A DNA stretch of 18,914 nt, taken from the NCBI GenBank assembly GCA_041584015.1, contig JBFHES010000061.1:1-18914 (forward strand). The letters are read 5' to 3'. The DNA is from JBFHES01 sp041584015. GTDB lineage: Bacteria; Bacteroidota; Bacteroidia; Bacteroidales; M50B96. The translations under genes and the position numbers were made by a program. The notes below the pieces were generated by a model that was not told the DNA's origin, ran no database searches, and saw nothing but the letters and a program-made list of their open reading frames with translations. Position 1 is the stretch's first letter; every line of letters begins with the position of its first letter. Below, piece after piece: positions 7,424 to 15,449 of the stretch.

Positions 7424-7444
7424 AAAAATAGGTAAACTATTTTT
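7424..7444. repeat. Perfect palindrome in the comF-PBP divergent intergenic region
   Basis: AAAAATAG at 7424-7431 and CTATTTTT at 7437-7444 are perfect inverted copies around the 5-base spacer GTAAA. It may be an operator or a weak hairpin between two divergent genes. The AT-richness of the region makes chance possible. Confidence 0.4.
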
Positions 7445-7532
7445 AGAAAGATTTGAATACAGTGGCCTTGTTGATTATTTGGATTCTAGAATAAAATAAT
7501 GAGCATGATTCTTATGTTTGATTTTAAGTAAG

Positions 7533-7540
7533 TATTTTTG
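7533..7540 (+). promoter_or_regulatory. Candidate -7 promoter box for the PBP1A gene
   Basis: TATTTTTG matches TAnnTTTG exactly. It lies 18 bases before the ATG at 7559. The nearest TTTG (7517-7520) is only 12 bases upstream, closer than the usual 16-21, so the -33 element is uncertain. If it is used, the leader would be very short, which supports the 7559 start over any codon further upstream. Confidence 0.45.
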
Positions 7541-7558
7541 GAAAAATTTTGTATTCAA

Positions 7559-9964
7559 ATGGAAGAAGTTAACAATCAGTTCGATCCTGTTGAAGAGATA
7601 AATGATGATGCTAAAAGCAAAACCAACACAAAGCCTAAGTTCAGAAAATACTTATGGACACTCTGGTTGATTTTTGCAATACCAATTGTGGCTATCATTA
7701 TTCTGTTTTATCTTATTGTTGAAGGTAAATTAGGATACATGCCTCCGTTCGAAGAATTGGAGAATCCTAAGAGTTTGCTGGCTAGTGAGATTATTTCTTC
7801 CGACGGCGAGATATTGGGTACCTATTTCGTAGAAAACCGATCGAAGGTAGATTTTGAGGATTTAAGCCCATATCTGGTTGATGCCTTAATTGCTACAGAG
7901 GATATTCGTTATTACAAACATTCCGGGGTTGATGCCAGAGCGTTGGCGCGTGCAGTAGCCTTTGCAATGATAGGTCAGAGTAGAGGAGGTGGTAGCACTG
8001 TTTCGCAGCAGCTGGCTAAGCAGCTTTTTCATGATCCGGCCAGAAATATCTGGGAACGTGTTCTTCAAAAATTGAACGAGTGGGTGATTGCTGTAAAATT
8101 GGAGAAGAGTTACACCAAGGATGAGATTATTGCCATGTACTTTAATAAGTTCGATTTTCTGAATCATGCAGTAGGTATAAAAACCGCATCGCGGGTGTAT
8201 TTTAATACATCACCTGATTCATTAAGAATTGAGCAGGCAGCCTTGTTGGTTGGAATGTGTAAGAATCCTTCGTTTTATAATCCTGTGCGCGAACGCAGAA
8301 AGGATACCACTTTGCATAGGCGTAATGTGGTTTTTAGCCAGATGATGAAATACGGTTATTTGTCGAAAGCAGAGTTTGACTCATTAAAGGTGTTACCGCT
8401 GGATGTTACCTTTAGCAAAGTAGACCATAACCTGGGAAGTGCAACTTATTTTCGTGAGTTTCTAAGAACCACCATGAATCGTAAAGAACCGGAGCGCAAG
8501 AAGTTTCGTAATTATTCATCGTATAAGGCCGACTCAACTCGTTGGGCAAACGACCCACTTTATGGCTGGTGTAATAAAAATTTAAAAGCCGACTCGACAA
8601 CTTATAATATTTACCGCGATGGCTTAAAAATATATGCAACAATTGATTCACGTATGCAGGGCTATGCAGAGAATGCCGTTTCAAAGCATTTAGGTGAAAC
8701 GCTGCAGGATGCGATTTATGAAGAGTTAAGAAAAAATAAATATCCGCCGTTTTCCAATGATGTTGATGAGGAGATTATTGATAGAATAATGACAAACTTG
8801 ATTATTCAGAGTAATAGATACATCCGTCACCGAGGCTCAGGCCTTTCGAAGGATTCTATCATGAAAATATTTGATGTTCCAACTGAAATGCGTGTTTTTG
8901 CCTGGGGTGGTGATATCGATACGGTAATGACACCAAAGGATTCCATAATTTATTACCTGCATTATTTAAGAGCTGGATTTATGTCGATGAATCCACATTC
9001 CGGGCATGTTAAAGCTTATGTGGGTGGAATAGATTATCGTCACTTTAAGTACGATCATGTTTATCAAGGTAAGCGACAAGTTGGGTCTACCATTAAGCCT
9101 TTCTTATACACCATTGCCATGCAGGAAGGTTATTCTCCTTGCTACGAGGTGCCAAATATTCCAACAACCTTTCAGATGCCTGATAACAGAACCTGGACAC
9201 CGCATACCACAGACAGAAAGGAATATATAGGTAAAGACGTAACGCTAAAGTGGGGATTGGCTCACTCAAGTAACTACATTTCTGCCTGGTTAATGAAACA
9301 GTTTTCGCCAAAACCTTTTGTTAATCTTATGAAAAAGGCTGGTGTTAAAAGTTATATGGATCCTGTACCATCTATGATTCTGGGTACATCTGATATCAAG
9401 CTTTTTGAGATGGTTGGTGCTTATAGTATGTACGCAAATAAGGGTATTTATACCGAACCAATCTTTGTTACACGTATTGAGGACAAACATGGAAATGTAA
9501 TCTCAACCTTTAAAGCAAGGCAAGAAGATGTAATCAATGAAAAGACGGCCTACCTTATGATTAACCTTTTGCAGGGAGTTGTTAGACAAGGTAGTGGCGT
9601 GCGATTGCGATATAAGTACCAATTAATGAATGAAATTGGTGGAAAAACGGGTACAACAGACAATCACTCCGATGGTTGGTTTATGGGTGTTACTCCCGAT
9701 CTTGTATCTGGTGCGTGGGTTGGAGGCGAGGTTCGCAGCATTCATTTCGAAGGATTAAAGCTTGGGCAGGGTGCAAACATGGCATTACCAATATTTGCCG
9801 AATACATGCAAAGTGTGTATGCCGATTCATTAAATCTTGGTATAAGTACCAGAGATTTTGATGCGCCTTTACAGGGCTTTGACTTTGAACTGGATTGTGA
9901 TAAAGCAAAAAAGCAAGACTTTGTTATTGATGGAATGATCGATAATGGAGATCTGATGAATTAG
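7559..9964 (+). CDS. Class A penicillin-binding protein (PBP1A-type glycosyltransferase/transpeptidase)
   Basis: An 801-residue bifunctional peptidoglycan synthase anchored in the inner membrane. It has a short cytoplasmic tail, one transmembrane helix (about 32-56), then a GT51 glycosyltransferase domain with the catalytic Glu114 in EDIRYYKHSGVDARA, followed by GGGSTVSQQLAKQLF. The transpeptidase domain has all three motifs: S510-T-I-K513 (nucleophile Ser510), S570-S-N572 and K696-T-G698. It polymerises lipid II and cross-links the strands in the periplasm, and is the target of beta-lactams. I chose the ATG at 7559 (MEEVNNQFDPV) because the frame upstream begins only with a TTG that lies inside the candidate promoter box. 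mnmH follows after 15 bases, so the two probably form an operon. No defect is seen. Confidence 0.96.
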   Translation: MEEVNNQFDPVEEINDDAKSKTNTKPKFRKYLWTLWLIFAIPIVAIIILFYLIVEGKLGYMPPFEELENPKSLLASEIISSDGEILGTYFVENRSKVDFEDLSPYLVDALIATEDIRYYKHSGVDARALARAVAFAMIGQSRGGGSTVSQQLAKQLFHDPARNIWERVLQKLNEWVIAVKLEKSYTKDEIIAMYFNKFDFLNHAVGIKTASRVYFNTSPDSLRIEQAALLVGMCKNPSFYNPVRERRKDTTLHRRNVVFSQMMKYGYLSKAEFDSLKVLPLDVTFSKVDHNLGSATYFREFLRTTMNRKEPERKKFRNYSSYKADSTRWANDPLYGWCNKNLKADSTTYNIYRDGLKIYATIDSRMQGYAENAVSKHLGETLQDAIYEELRKNKYPPFSNDVDEEIIDRIMTNLIIQSNRYIRHRGSGLSKDSIMKIFDVPTEMRVFAWGGDIDTVMTPKDSIIYYLHYLRAGFMSMNPHSGHVKAYVGGIDYRHFKYDHVYQGKRQVGSTIKPFLYTIAMQEGYSPCYEVPNIPTTFQMPDNRTWTPHTTDRKEYIGKDVTLKWGLAHSSNYISAWLMKQFSPKPFVNLMKKAGVKSYMDPVPSMILGTSDIKLFEMVGAYSMYANKGIYTEPIFVTRIEDKHGNVISTFKARQEDVINEKTAYLMINLLQGVVRQGSGVRLRYKYQLMNEIGGKTGTTDNHSDGWFMGVTPDLVSGAWVGGEVRSIHFEGLKLGQGANMALPIFAEYMQSVYADSLNLGISTRDFDAPLQGFDFELDCDKAKKQDFVIDGMIDNGDLMN

Positions 9965-9979
9965 ATGTAAAAGGAAACA

Positions 9980-11014
9980 ATGATAAGGAAAGTTGAGGTT
10001 GAGGAGTTTTTAAATTTACGCGATAATTATTTTACATTAGTTGATGTTAGATCTCCAAAAGAGTTTGAAACAAGTCATATTGAAGGAGCCATAAGCATTC
10101 CGTTGTTTACCGACGAGGAGCGTGCTAAAGTGGGAACCCTCTATAAACAGATAAATCGCGAAGCTGCGATTCTTAAAGCTCTTGAGTTCATTGGCCCAAA
10201 AATGGCCGGCTTTGTTCGCGAGCTAAGCAAGCGTACGCAGAAGAAAACGGTATTGGTACATTGCTGGCGGGGTGGCATGCGCAGCGAAAGCATGGCTTGG
10301 CTATTTGAAATGGCTGGCTACGAAGTTACTTACCTAATTGGCGGCTATAAGGCCTATCGAAATTACATCCTTAATTCATTTGAAGAAAAGGCCAGGTTGG
10401 TAGTTTTAGGAGGAAGAACGGGTAGCGGCAAATCTGCGTTCCTGCATGAGTTGGAAAAAGCCAATGAACAGGTTATCGATTTGGAAGGACTTGCCAATCA
10501 TAAAGGATCTGCATTTGGCGCAATTGGCCAGCAACCACAACCAACTACACAGCAGTTCGAAAATATGCTGCATGAGAAATGGCGTACACTCGATCTGACT
10601 AAACCTATCTGGATTGAGGATGAAAGTGCTGCCATTGGCAAAGTTTCCATTCCAAGGCATTTGTTCCTGCAAATCCGTTCGTGTCCGGTTATTGAAATTG
10701 TGCAACCTACTGCAGTTAGAGCGAAACGTATTATTAGAGAATATGCCTATTTTGGTGATAAACTCCTAGAAGAGTCGATACTTAAAATTTCTAAAAGGCT
10801 AGGAGGTTTAAGTACTACAATGTGTCTTGAGGCTGTTAAGAATCAGGAATACGAGAAGGCGGTGATGTTAATTCTGGAATATTACGATAAGGCTTATAAT
10901 AATGGTTTAGATAAAAGAGATTCGCATACTGTATTTCCTTTTGAGGTAAGCCAGGATGAACCTGCAAAGTACTGTTTTGATCTAATAAAGTATGCTGCCA
11001 AATGTGGACTTTGA
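9980..11014 (+). CDS. mnmH: tRNA 2-selenouridine (or geranyl-2-thiouridine) synthase MnmH/SelU
   Basis: A 344-residue cytoplasmic enzyme acting on the wobble uridine of Lys/Glu/Gln tRNAs. An N-terminal rhodanese domain (about 5-125) carries the catalytic Cys95 in VHCWRGGMRS. A P-loop domain follows with Walker A GRTGSGKS at 145-152. That order, and the motif CWRGG, identifies the family; E. coli YbbB is of similar size (about 364). The enzyme replaces sulfur by selenium using selenophosphate through a geranylated intermediate; without SelD it can leave the geranyl form. No selD lies in this window. It is preceded by AAGGA at 9971-9975, a rare Shine-Dalgarno-like sequence here, and is 15 bases after the PBP gene, with which it is probably co-transcribed. 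Confidence 0.94.
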   Translation: MIRKVEVEEFLNLRDNYFTLVDVRSPKEFETSHIEGAISIPLFTDEERAKVGTLYKQINREAAILKALEFIGPKMAGFVRELSKRTQKKTVLVHCWRGGMRSESMAWLFEMAGYEVTYLIGGYKAYRNYILNSFEEKARLVVLGGRTGSGKSAFLHELEKANEQVIDLEGLANHKGSAFGAIGQQPQPTTQQFENMLHEKWRTLDLTKPIWIEDESAAIGKVSIPRHLFLQIRSCPVIEIVQPTAVRAKRIIREYAYFGDKLLEESILKISKRLGGLSTTMCLEAVKNQEYEKAVMLILEYYDKAYNNGLDKRDSHTVFPFEVSQDEPAKYCFDLIKYAAKCGL

Positions 11015-11189
11015 GTTTTACAAGGTCATGGAAATGAGAAGTATGATGCAGTTTTATCAACTAGGTAATTCTTAGTTCAGGCAAAATTATTACGAAATCT
11101 TTATATTCAGTTTAAGGCTATTTTAACATTCCTATTTTAGCTGTCTTTACTTTTTTAACTGGCTTATAAAGCTTTATGTATCGTAAAAA

Positions 11190-11220
11190 TTTAGCCTTTC
11201 CTATTTTTTTATTAATTTTG
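11190..11220 (+). promoter_or_regulatory. Bacteroidota-type promoter for the GT5-like/DUF4270 operon
   Basis: TAATTTTG at 11213-11220 is an exact TAnnTTTG box; TTTAG at 11190-11194 is a possible -33 element 18 bases upstream. Transcription would start near 11228. The rest of the 237-base gap 11015-11251 shows only AT-rich sequence and no gene that I can support. Confidence 0.6.
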
Positions 11221-11244
11221 CAAAGTTAATTTGGAATCATAAGC

Positions 11245-11249
11245 GGAGG
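11245..11249 (+). promoter_or_regulatory. Strong Shine-Dalgarno-like GGAGG very close to the GT5-like start
   Basis: GGAGG is separated from the ATG at 11252 by only two bases, closer than the usual 5-9. Most genes in this window have no such sequence, so this stands out. It may be accidental. Confidence 0.35.
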
Positions 11250-11251
11250 AA

Positions 11252-12073
11252 ATGGAGAAAACCAAGGTATTGTTTATTTCACAAGAGATTACACCTTTTT
11301 TACCTGAGAGTGAGATGTCGATGATTGGTCGTCACTTACCACAAGGTATTCAAGAAAAAGGTAAGGAGATAAGGACTTTCATGCCCAGATATGGATGTGT
11401 TAACGAGAGAAGAAATCAACTACATGAGGTGATTCGTCTTTCAGGTATGAATTTAATAATTAACGATACTGATCATCCTTTGATCATTAAGGTAGCCTCT
11501 ATTCAGGCTGCAAGAATGCAGGTGTATTTTATCGATAATGAAGATTATTTCATGCGTAAGCAAGTTTTAAAAGACGAGAAAGGTGTGTCTTTTGAAGATA
11601 ATGATGAGCGTACAGTATTCTTCACCAGAGGAGTTCTTGAAACAGTTCGAAAACTGCGTTGGGCACCAGATATTGTGCATTGTCATGGTTGGTTTACAGG
11701 CCTAGTTCCTTTGTATTTAAAGAAAGCATTTCAAGATGATCCGCTTTTTAATGAAGCCAAAATAGTGTATTCAGTGTACAATGATGATTTTAACGAAGAG
11801 CTTAATAAAGATTTTGCGGCTAAGTTAAAAATTGATGGTGTAACTGATAATGATGTAGCTGTTCTAAAGAAACCGGATTTTGTTAGTCTAAGCAAATTAG
11901 CAGTAACAATGGCTGATGGTATTATTTACGGAAGCTCTGAAATAAATCCGGATGTTAAGTCGTTTATTGAAGATTCTGGGAAACCAGTATTAAATTACTT
12001 TCCACAAGATCAAATAGTGGATGAGTATTCCAGTTTTTACGATAAATTATTAGCAGACAGAGATGAAGATTAA
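11252..12073 (+). CDS. Half-length, degenerate GT5 glycogen/starch synthase-like protein
   Basis: A 273-residue protein matching only the N-terminal Rossmann half of GT5 glycogen synthases (full length about 480); the C-terminal half with the nucleotide-sugar site and retaining-GT motifs is absent. Family landmarks remain: VLFISQEITPF at the start, LP(x)G(x)xxKG and TFMPRYG, and H143-C-H-G-W147 in place of the usual HxHDW. The ADP-glucose loop KTGGL is replaced by PESEM at residues 18-22, judged by column alignment with my memory of E. coli GlgA, so catalysis is very unlikely. The gene has a good TAnnTTTG promoter and overlaps the DUF4270 gene by 11 bases. Databases tend to call such proteins glycogen synthase; a binding or regulatory role is more plausible. 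It is intact, not a frameshift fragment, as no C-terminal half follows. Confidence 0.85.
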   Translation: MEKTKVLFISQEITPFLPESEMSMIGRHLPQGIQEKGKEIRTFMPRYGCVNERRNQLHEVIRLSGMNLIINDTDHPLIIKVASIQAARMQVYFIDNEDYFMRKQVLKDEKGVSFEDNDERTVFFTRGVLETVRKLRWAPDIVHCHGWFTGLVPLYLKKAFQDDPLFNEAKIVYSVYNDDFNEELNKDFAAKLKIDGVTDNDVAVLKKPDFVSLSKLAVTMADGIIYGSSEINPDVKSFIEDSGKPVLNYFPQDQIVDEYSSFYDKLLADRDED

Positions 12074-13400
12074 ATGGAATTGGGCTAAACAGCATATCCT
12101 ACTATTATCAATCAGTGTTTTATTTCTACAATCATGTAACGAAGAGTCAGGACCTCTTGGTACCGATATCATCCCAAGTGATGATCAGGCCCTGGTGATT
12201 GTTGATACGATTAAAAACATTGGAGCTTATACCATCAAGGAAGGCGCTATTCGTTGCGACGAGGATATTAATTCAACTGCACGCGATTACAACCTTGTTG
12301 GAAGTTATGTAGATGCTGAGTTTGGTACAACTACAGCCGGATTCTTTACACAAGTTCGACTTTCAAAAAATAGTGTGAATCTTGGCGATGATCTAAACAT
12401 CGACTCGCTTGTATTGTATCTTGATGTTAAAGGCCATTATGGTGATAGCTTGCAAGCATACAAGCAAACCTTAAGCGTTTATCAGCTAACAGATAGCATT
12501 AGTAAGGATGAAGAATATGAGTCTGATATTGATGTTGCCGGTTACTACAACGAAAGTGAGCCATTGTGGCAAAAGACATACGCCCCGGCAGGCGATTCAG
12601 TGTTGGCCTTAAAACTAGATGCCGATCCATTCTTTGATATTTTAAACGATACCAACAACCTTATCGATAACGATATATTTACCGCACTGGTAAAAGGTCT
12701 GTACATAAAAACAGAAGCAGTTGATTTTGGTGGATCTATCAGATATTTCGATTTGTTATCTGAGCAATCTAAGCTTACGCTTTATTATCAATCGGGAGAA
12801 GAAACAGGTGGAGTTGTTCCTGCCTCAAAGCAAAAAACATTCGACTTTTTAATTAATGATAATTGTGCACGTATTAATTTGTTCACACACGATTACTCAA
12901 CAGCCACGTCGAATATTGAAAGTGTGATGAATGATACAGCAACAATACATGATTTGCTGTACGTTCAAGGTTTAGGTGGTGTAAAAGTAAAACTTGATTT
13001 GGCTAATCTGCTTACATGGCGCGATTCAATGAATTACATTATAACCCGGGCCGAGCTAGTGGTGCCTGTTTTAGAAGATTCTTATTCTGAATACGCTCCG
13101 CCATCAATACTTTCCTTACTGTTCGATACCGATGAGAGTAATGTTTATTTGCCAGACCAATATCATAATGGTGTATTATACAGCGATTATTTTGGAGGAA
13201 TATATTCTGCCTCAGAGCATACGTATACCTTTAACATTGCTCAGTATATGCAGCAAATTATTGTTGGTGAAACAACAAACACCAATCTCGAACTAGGTAT
13301 TTATCCACGAGAAAAGCCTGTGCTTACAAATCGTACGATTCTAAAGTCACCTTCTTTAGACGGAGGTTTAAGTATTAAGATTACGTATATGAAGCTTTAG
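12063..13400 (+). CDS. DUF4270 family lipoprotein
   Basis: A 445-residue exported lipoprotein. Residues 1-24 are a signal peptide with a basic start (MKIKWNWAK) and hydrophobic core, ending in the lipobox LQSC with lipidated Cys25. After it come acidic residues (NEESG), which resemble the acidic export signals of some Bacteroidota surface lipoproteins, so surface exposure is possible. The mature part (GPLGTDIIP, LVGSYVDAEFGTT near the N terminus, and the beta-rich remainder) is typical of DUF4270, a Bacteroidota family without known function. It begins inside the preceding GT5-like gene (11-base overlap) and is followed by a 158-base gap and glmS. Family assignment is from recognised sequence features; the role is unknown. 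Confidence 0.88.
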   Translation: MKIKWNWAKQHILLLSISVLFLQSCNEESGPLGTDIIPSDDQALVIVDTIKNIGAYTIKEGAIRCDEDINSTARDYNLVGSYVDAEFGTTTAGFFTQVRLSKNSVNLGDDLNIDSLVLYLDVKGHYGDSLQAYKQTLSVYQLTDSISKDEEYESDIDVAGYYNESEPLWQKTYAPAGDSVLALKLDADPFFDILNDTNNLIDNDIFTALVKGLYIKTEAVDFGGSIRYFDLLSEQSKLTLYYQSGEETGGVVPASKQKTFDFLINDNCARINLFTHDYSTATSNIESVMNDTATIHDLLYVQGLGGVKVKLDLANLLTWRDSMNYIITRAELVVPVLEDSYSEYAPPSILSLLFDTDESNVYLPDQYHNGVLYSDYFGGIYSASEHTYTFNIAQYMQQIIVGETTNTNLELGIYPREKPVLTNRTILKSPSLDGGLSIKITYMKL

Positions 13401-13477
13401 TAAGTTGAATTTGTAACCCGCTTACTTAATAATGTACCATATTTAACAATTCTCGGTAAAAATATCCTAAACATAGC

Positions 13478-13505
13478 TTTGTTTCAAATAGGATTTATAT
13501 TTTTG
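13478..13505 (+). promoter_or_regulatory. Bacteroidota-type promoter for glmS
   Basis: TATTTTTG at 13498-13505 is an exact TAnnTTTG box, and TTTG at 13478-13481 gives a -33-like element 16 bases upstream. The predicted leader is about 47 bases. No ribozyme-sized leader (as in Firmicutes glmS) fits in the gap. Confidence 0.6.
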
Positions 13506-13558
13506 ATGGTTCTAAAACAATGAAAGGAATAATTTCAAGATATATATTTTATTAGATT

Positions 13559-15394
13559 ATGTGTGGTATTGTTGGATATATTGGAAGTAAAGAGGCATTC
13601 CCTATTCTTATTAATGGATTAAAGCGCTTAGAGTATCGTGGCTACGATTCTGCTGGTGTTGCTATTATTAATTCGGTAACCAGAACCTATAAGGTTAAAG
13701 GAAAGGTTAGCGATCTTGAAGCATTCGTTAAAGATAAAACGACTGAAGGGAATATTGGAATGGGACATACACGTTGGGCAACCCATGGCGAACCTAACGA
13801 CTTAAATGCACATCCTCACGAGTCGGCTAATGGAAAATTTGTTGTTATTCATAACGGTATCATCGAGAACTATGCGGTTCTTAAAGAAACGCTAAAAGGT
13901 CACGATTATGTTTTCCAAAGCGAAACAGACACAGAAGTTTTAGCTAACTTAATTGAGTATATTTATCTTGAGAATAACATTAGCGCTGAGGAAGCGGTAC
14001 GTCTTGCATTGCAAAAAGTGTCTGGCGCCTATGCCTTAGTGGTCGTATCAAAAGACGATCCTGATAAACTTATTGCGGCGCGTAAAGGTAGTCCGTTGGT
14101 TATTGGAATCGGCGAAGGAGAGTACTTCCTGGCATCTGATGCAACACCAATTGTTGAGCATACCAAAAGCGTTATTTATCTGAATGATTACGATCTTGCC
14201 ATATTAAGCAAAGATGGATTAACCCTTAAAACCTTAAAGAACGACGTTGTAACACCTAAGATCCACGAGTTGCAAATGGAATTAGAAACCATTGAGAAAG
14301 GTGGTTTTGAGCATTTCATGCTAAAGGAGATTTTTGAGCAGCCAGAAACAATTACCAATACCTTAAGAGGAAGAATTGCTTCTGATTTAAAAGACATTCA
14401 TCATGGTGGTATAATGGCAGTATTCCCACAAATATTGCAAGCCAAGCGTTTGTTGATTATTGCCTGTGGTACAAGCTGGCATGCTGGCATGGTTGGAGAA
14501 TATCTGATAGAAGAATTTGCCCGTATTCCTGTTGAAGTAGAATATGCGTCGGAATTCAGGTATAGAAATCCGGTTATTTATAAGGACGATATTGTAATTG
14601 CTATTAGTCAAAGTGGTGAAACGGCCGATACTTTAGCAGCTATCCGTTTAGCTAAAGAAGCAGGTGCTATGGTGCTCGGAATCTGCAATGTGGTTGGTTC
14701 GTCAGTATCGCGTGAAACAGATGCAGGTATTTACACCTACGCTGGTCCTGAAATAGGAGTGGCATCAACCAAAGCATTTACATCTCAGGTTACTAGTTTT
14801 GTGATCTTAGCCTTAATGATTGGGCATAAGAAAGGTCTTATTGAGCAATCATTATATGAAGACTTGATTAAAGAGGTGGTGGAAGTTCCGAACTATATTA
14901 AATCCATTTTGGAGCATAACGATGAATACAAAGAAATAGCGAAGCTTTATAAAGATGCTGAAAATTTCTTGTATCTCGGTCGTGGTTACTTTTTCCCGGT
15001 TGCGCTTGAAGGGGCCTTAAAACTGAAGGAGATTTCCTACATTCATGCTGAAGGTTATCCGGCAGCAGAAATGAAACACGGTCCAATTGCCCTAATTGAT
15101 GAGAAAATGCCGGTGGTTGTAATTGCTACCAAGGATAAGTCTTATGAGAAAATTGTAAGTAATATTCAGGAAGTAAAAGCTCGTAAGGGAATTGTGATTG
15201 CTGTGGTAACAAAAGGTGATACTGTAATTAGAGATATGGCTGATCATGTTATGGAAATACCAGCTACCTTGGAAGCGATAGCCCCAATATTAGCTGTAAT
15301 ACCATTGCAATTACTTTCGTATCATATAGCCGTTTTACGCGGATGTAATGTAGATCAACCAAGAAACTTGGCAAAATCGGTAACGGTTGAGTAA
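13559..15394 (+). CDS. glmS: Glutamine-fructose-6-phosphate aminotransferase (isomerizing)
   Basis: A 611-residue cytoplasmic enzyme that makes glucosamine-6-phosphate from fructose-6-phosphate and glutamine, the first step to UDP-GlcNAc for peptidoglycan and glycans. It begins MCGIVGYIG, so the initiator Met is removed to expose Cys2, the glutaminase nucleophile; HTRWATHG and HNGIIENY are further class II amidotransferase motifs. Two SIS domains follow, shown by IACGTSWHAG and AISQSGETADT, and the C terminus is the conserved NLAKSVTVE. Length and all key motifs match the family. It has its own TAnnTTTG promoter, and a 55-base gap separates it from the MBOAT gene, which may be transcribed with it. 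Confidence 0.97.
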   Translation: MCGIVGYIGSKEAFPILINGLKRLEYRGYDSAGVAIINSVTRTYKVKGKVSDLEAFVKDKTTEGNIGMGHTRWATHGEPNDLNAHPHESANGKFVVIHNGIIENYAVLKETLKGHDYVFQSETDTEVLANLIEYIYLENNISAEEAVRLALQKVSGAYALVVVSKDDPDKLIAARKGSPLVIGIGEGEYFLASDATPIVEHTKSVIYLNDYDLAILSKDGLTLKTLKNDVVTPKIHELQMELETIEKGGFEHFMLKEIFEQPETITNTLRGRIASDLKDIHHGGIMAVFPQILQAKRLLIIACGTSWHAGMVGEYLIEEFARIPVEVEYASEFRYRNPVIYKDDIVIAISQSGETADTLAAIRLAKEAGAMVLGICNVVGSSVSRETDAGIYTYAGPEIGVASTKAFTSQVTSFVILALMIGHKKGLIEQSLYEDLIKEVVEVPNYIKSILEHNDEYKEIAKLYKDAENFLYLGRGYFFPVALEGALKLKEISYIHAEGYPAAEMKHGPIALIDEKMPVVVIATKDKSYEKIVSNIQEVKARKGIVIAVVTKGDTVIRDMADHVMEIPATLEAIAPILAVIPLQLLSYHIAVLRGCNVDQPRNLAKSVTVE

Positions 15395-15449
15395 TTAGAT
15401 TTTAACGGGTTTTTTAGTTGTTATTTACCAACTAGCAACTATTAGAATT

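Noticed and set aside
7538..7558. TTG start for the PBP gene
   Set aside because: The TTG forms part of the candidate -7 promoter box, and an ATG follows 21 bases later with a typical PBP N terminus.
13399..13426. AGTAAG/CTTACT inverted repeat after the DUF4270 gene
   Set aside because: Short stem with a 16-base loop and no T-run; too weak to call a terminator.
13401..13558. glmS ribozyme or riboswitch leader
   Set aside because: The predicted leader is only about 47 bases and shows none of the ribozyme core; this regulation belongs to Firmicutes.
15415..15441. TAGTTG ... CAACTAGCAACTA hairpin after glmS, as a terminator
   Set aside because: Only a 6-base AT-rich stem with no following T-run; may be chance. 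It does not establish separation of glmS from the MBOAT gene.
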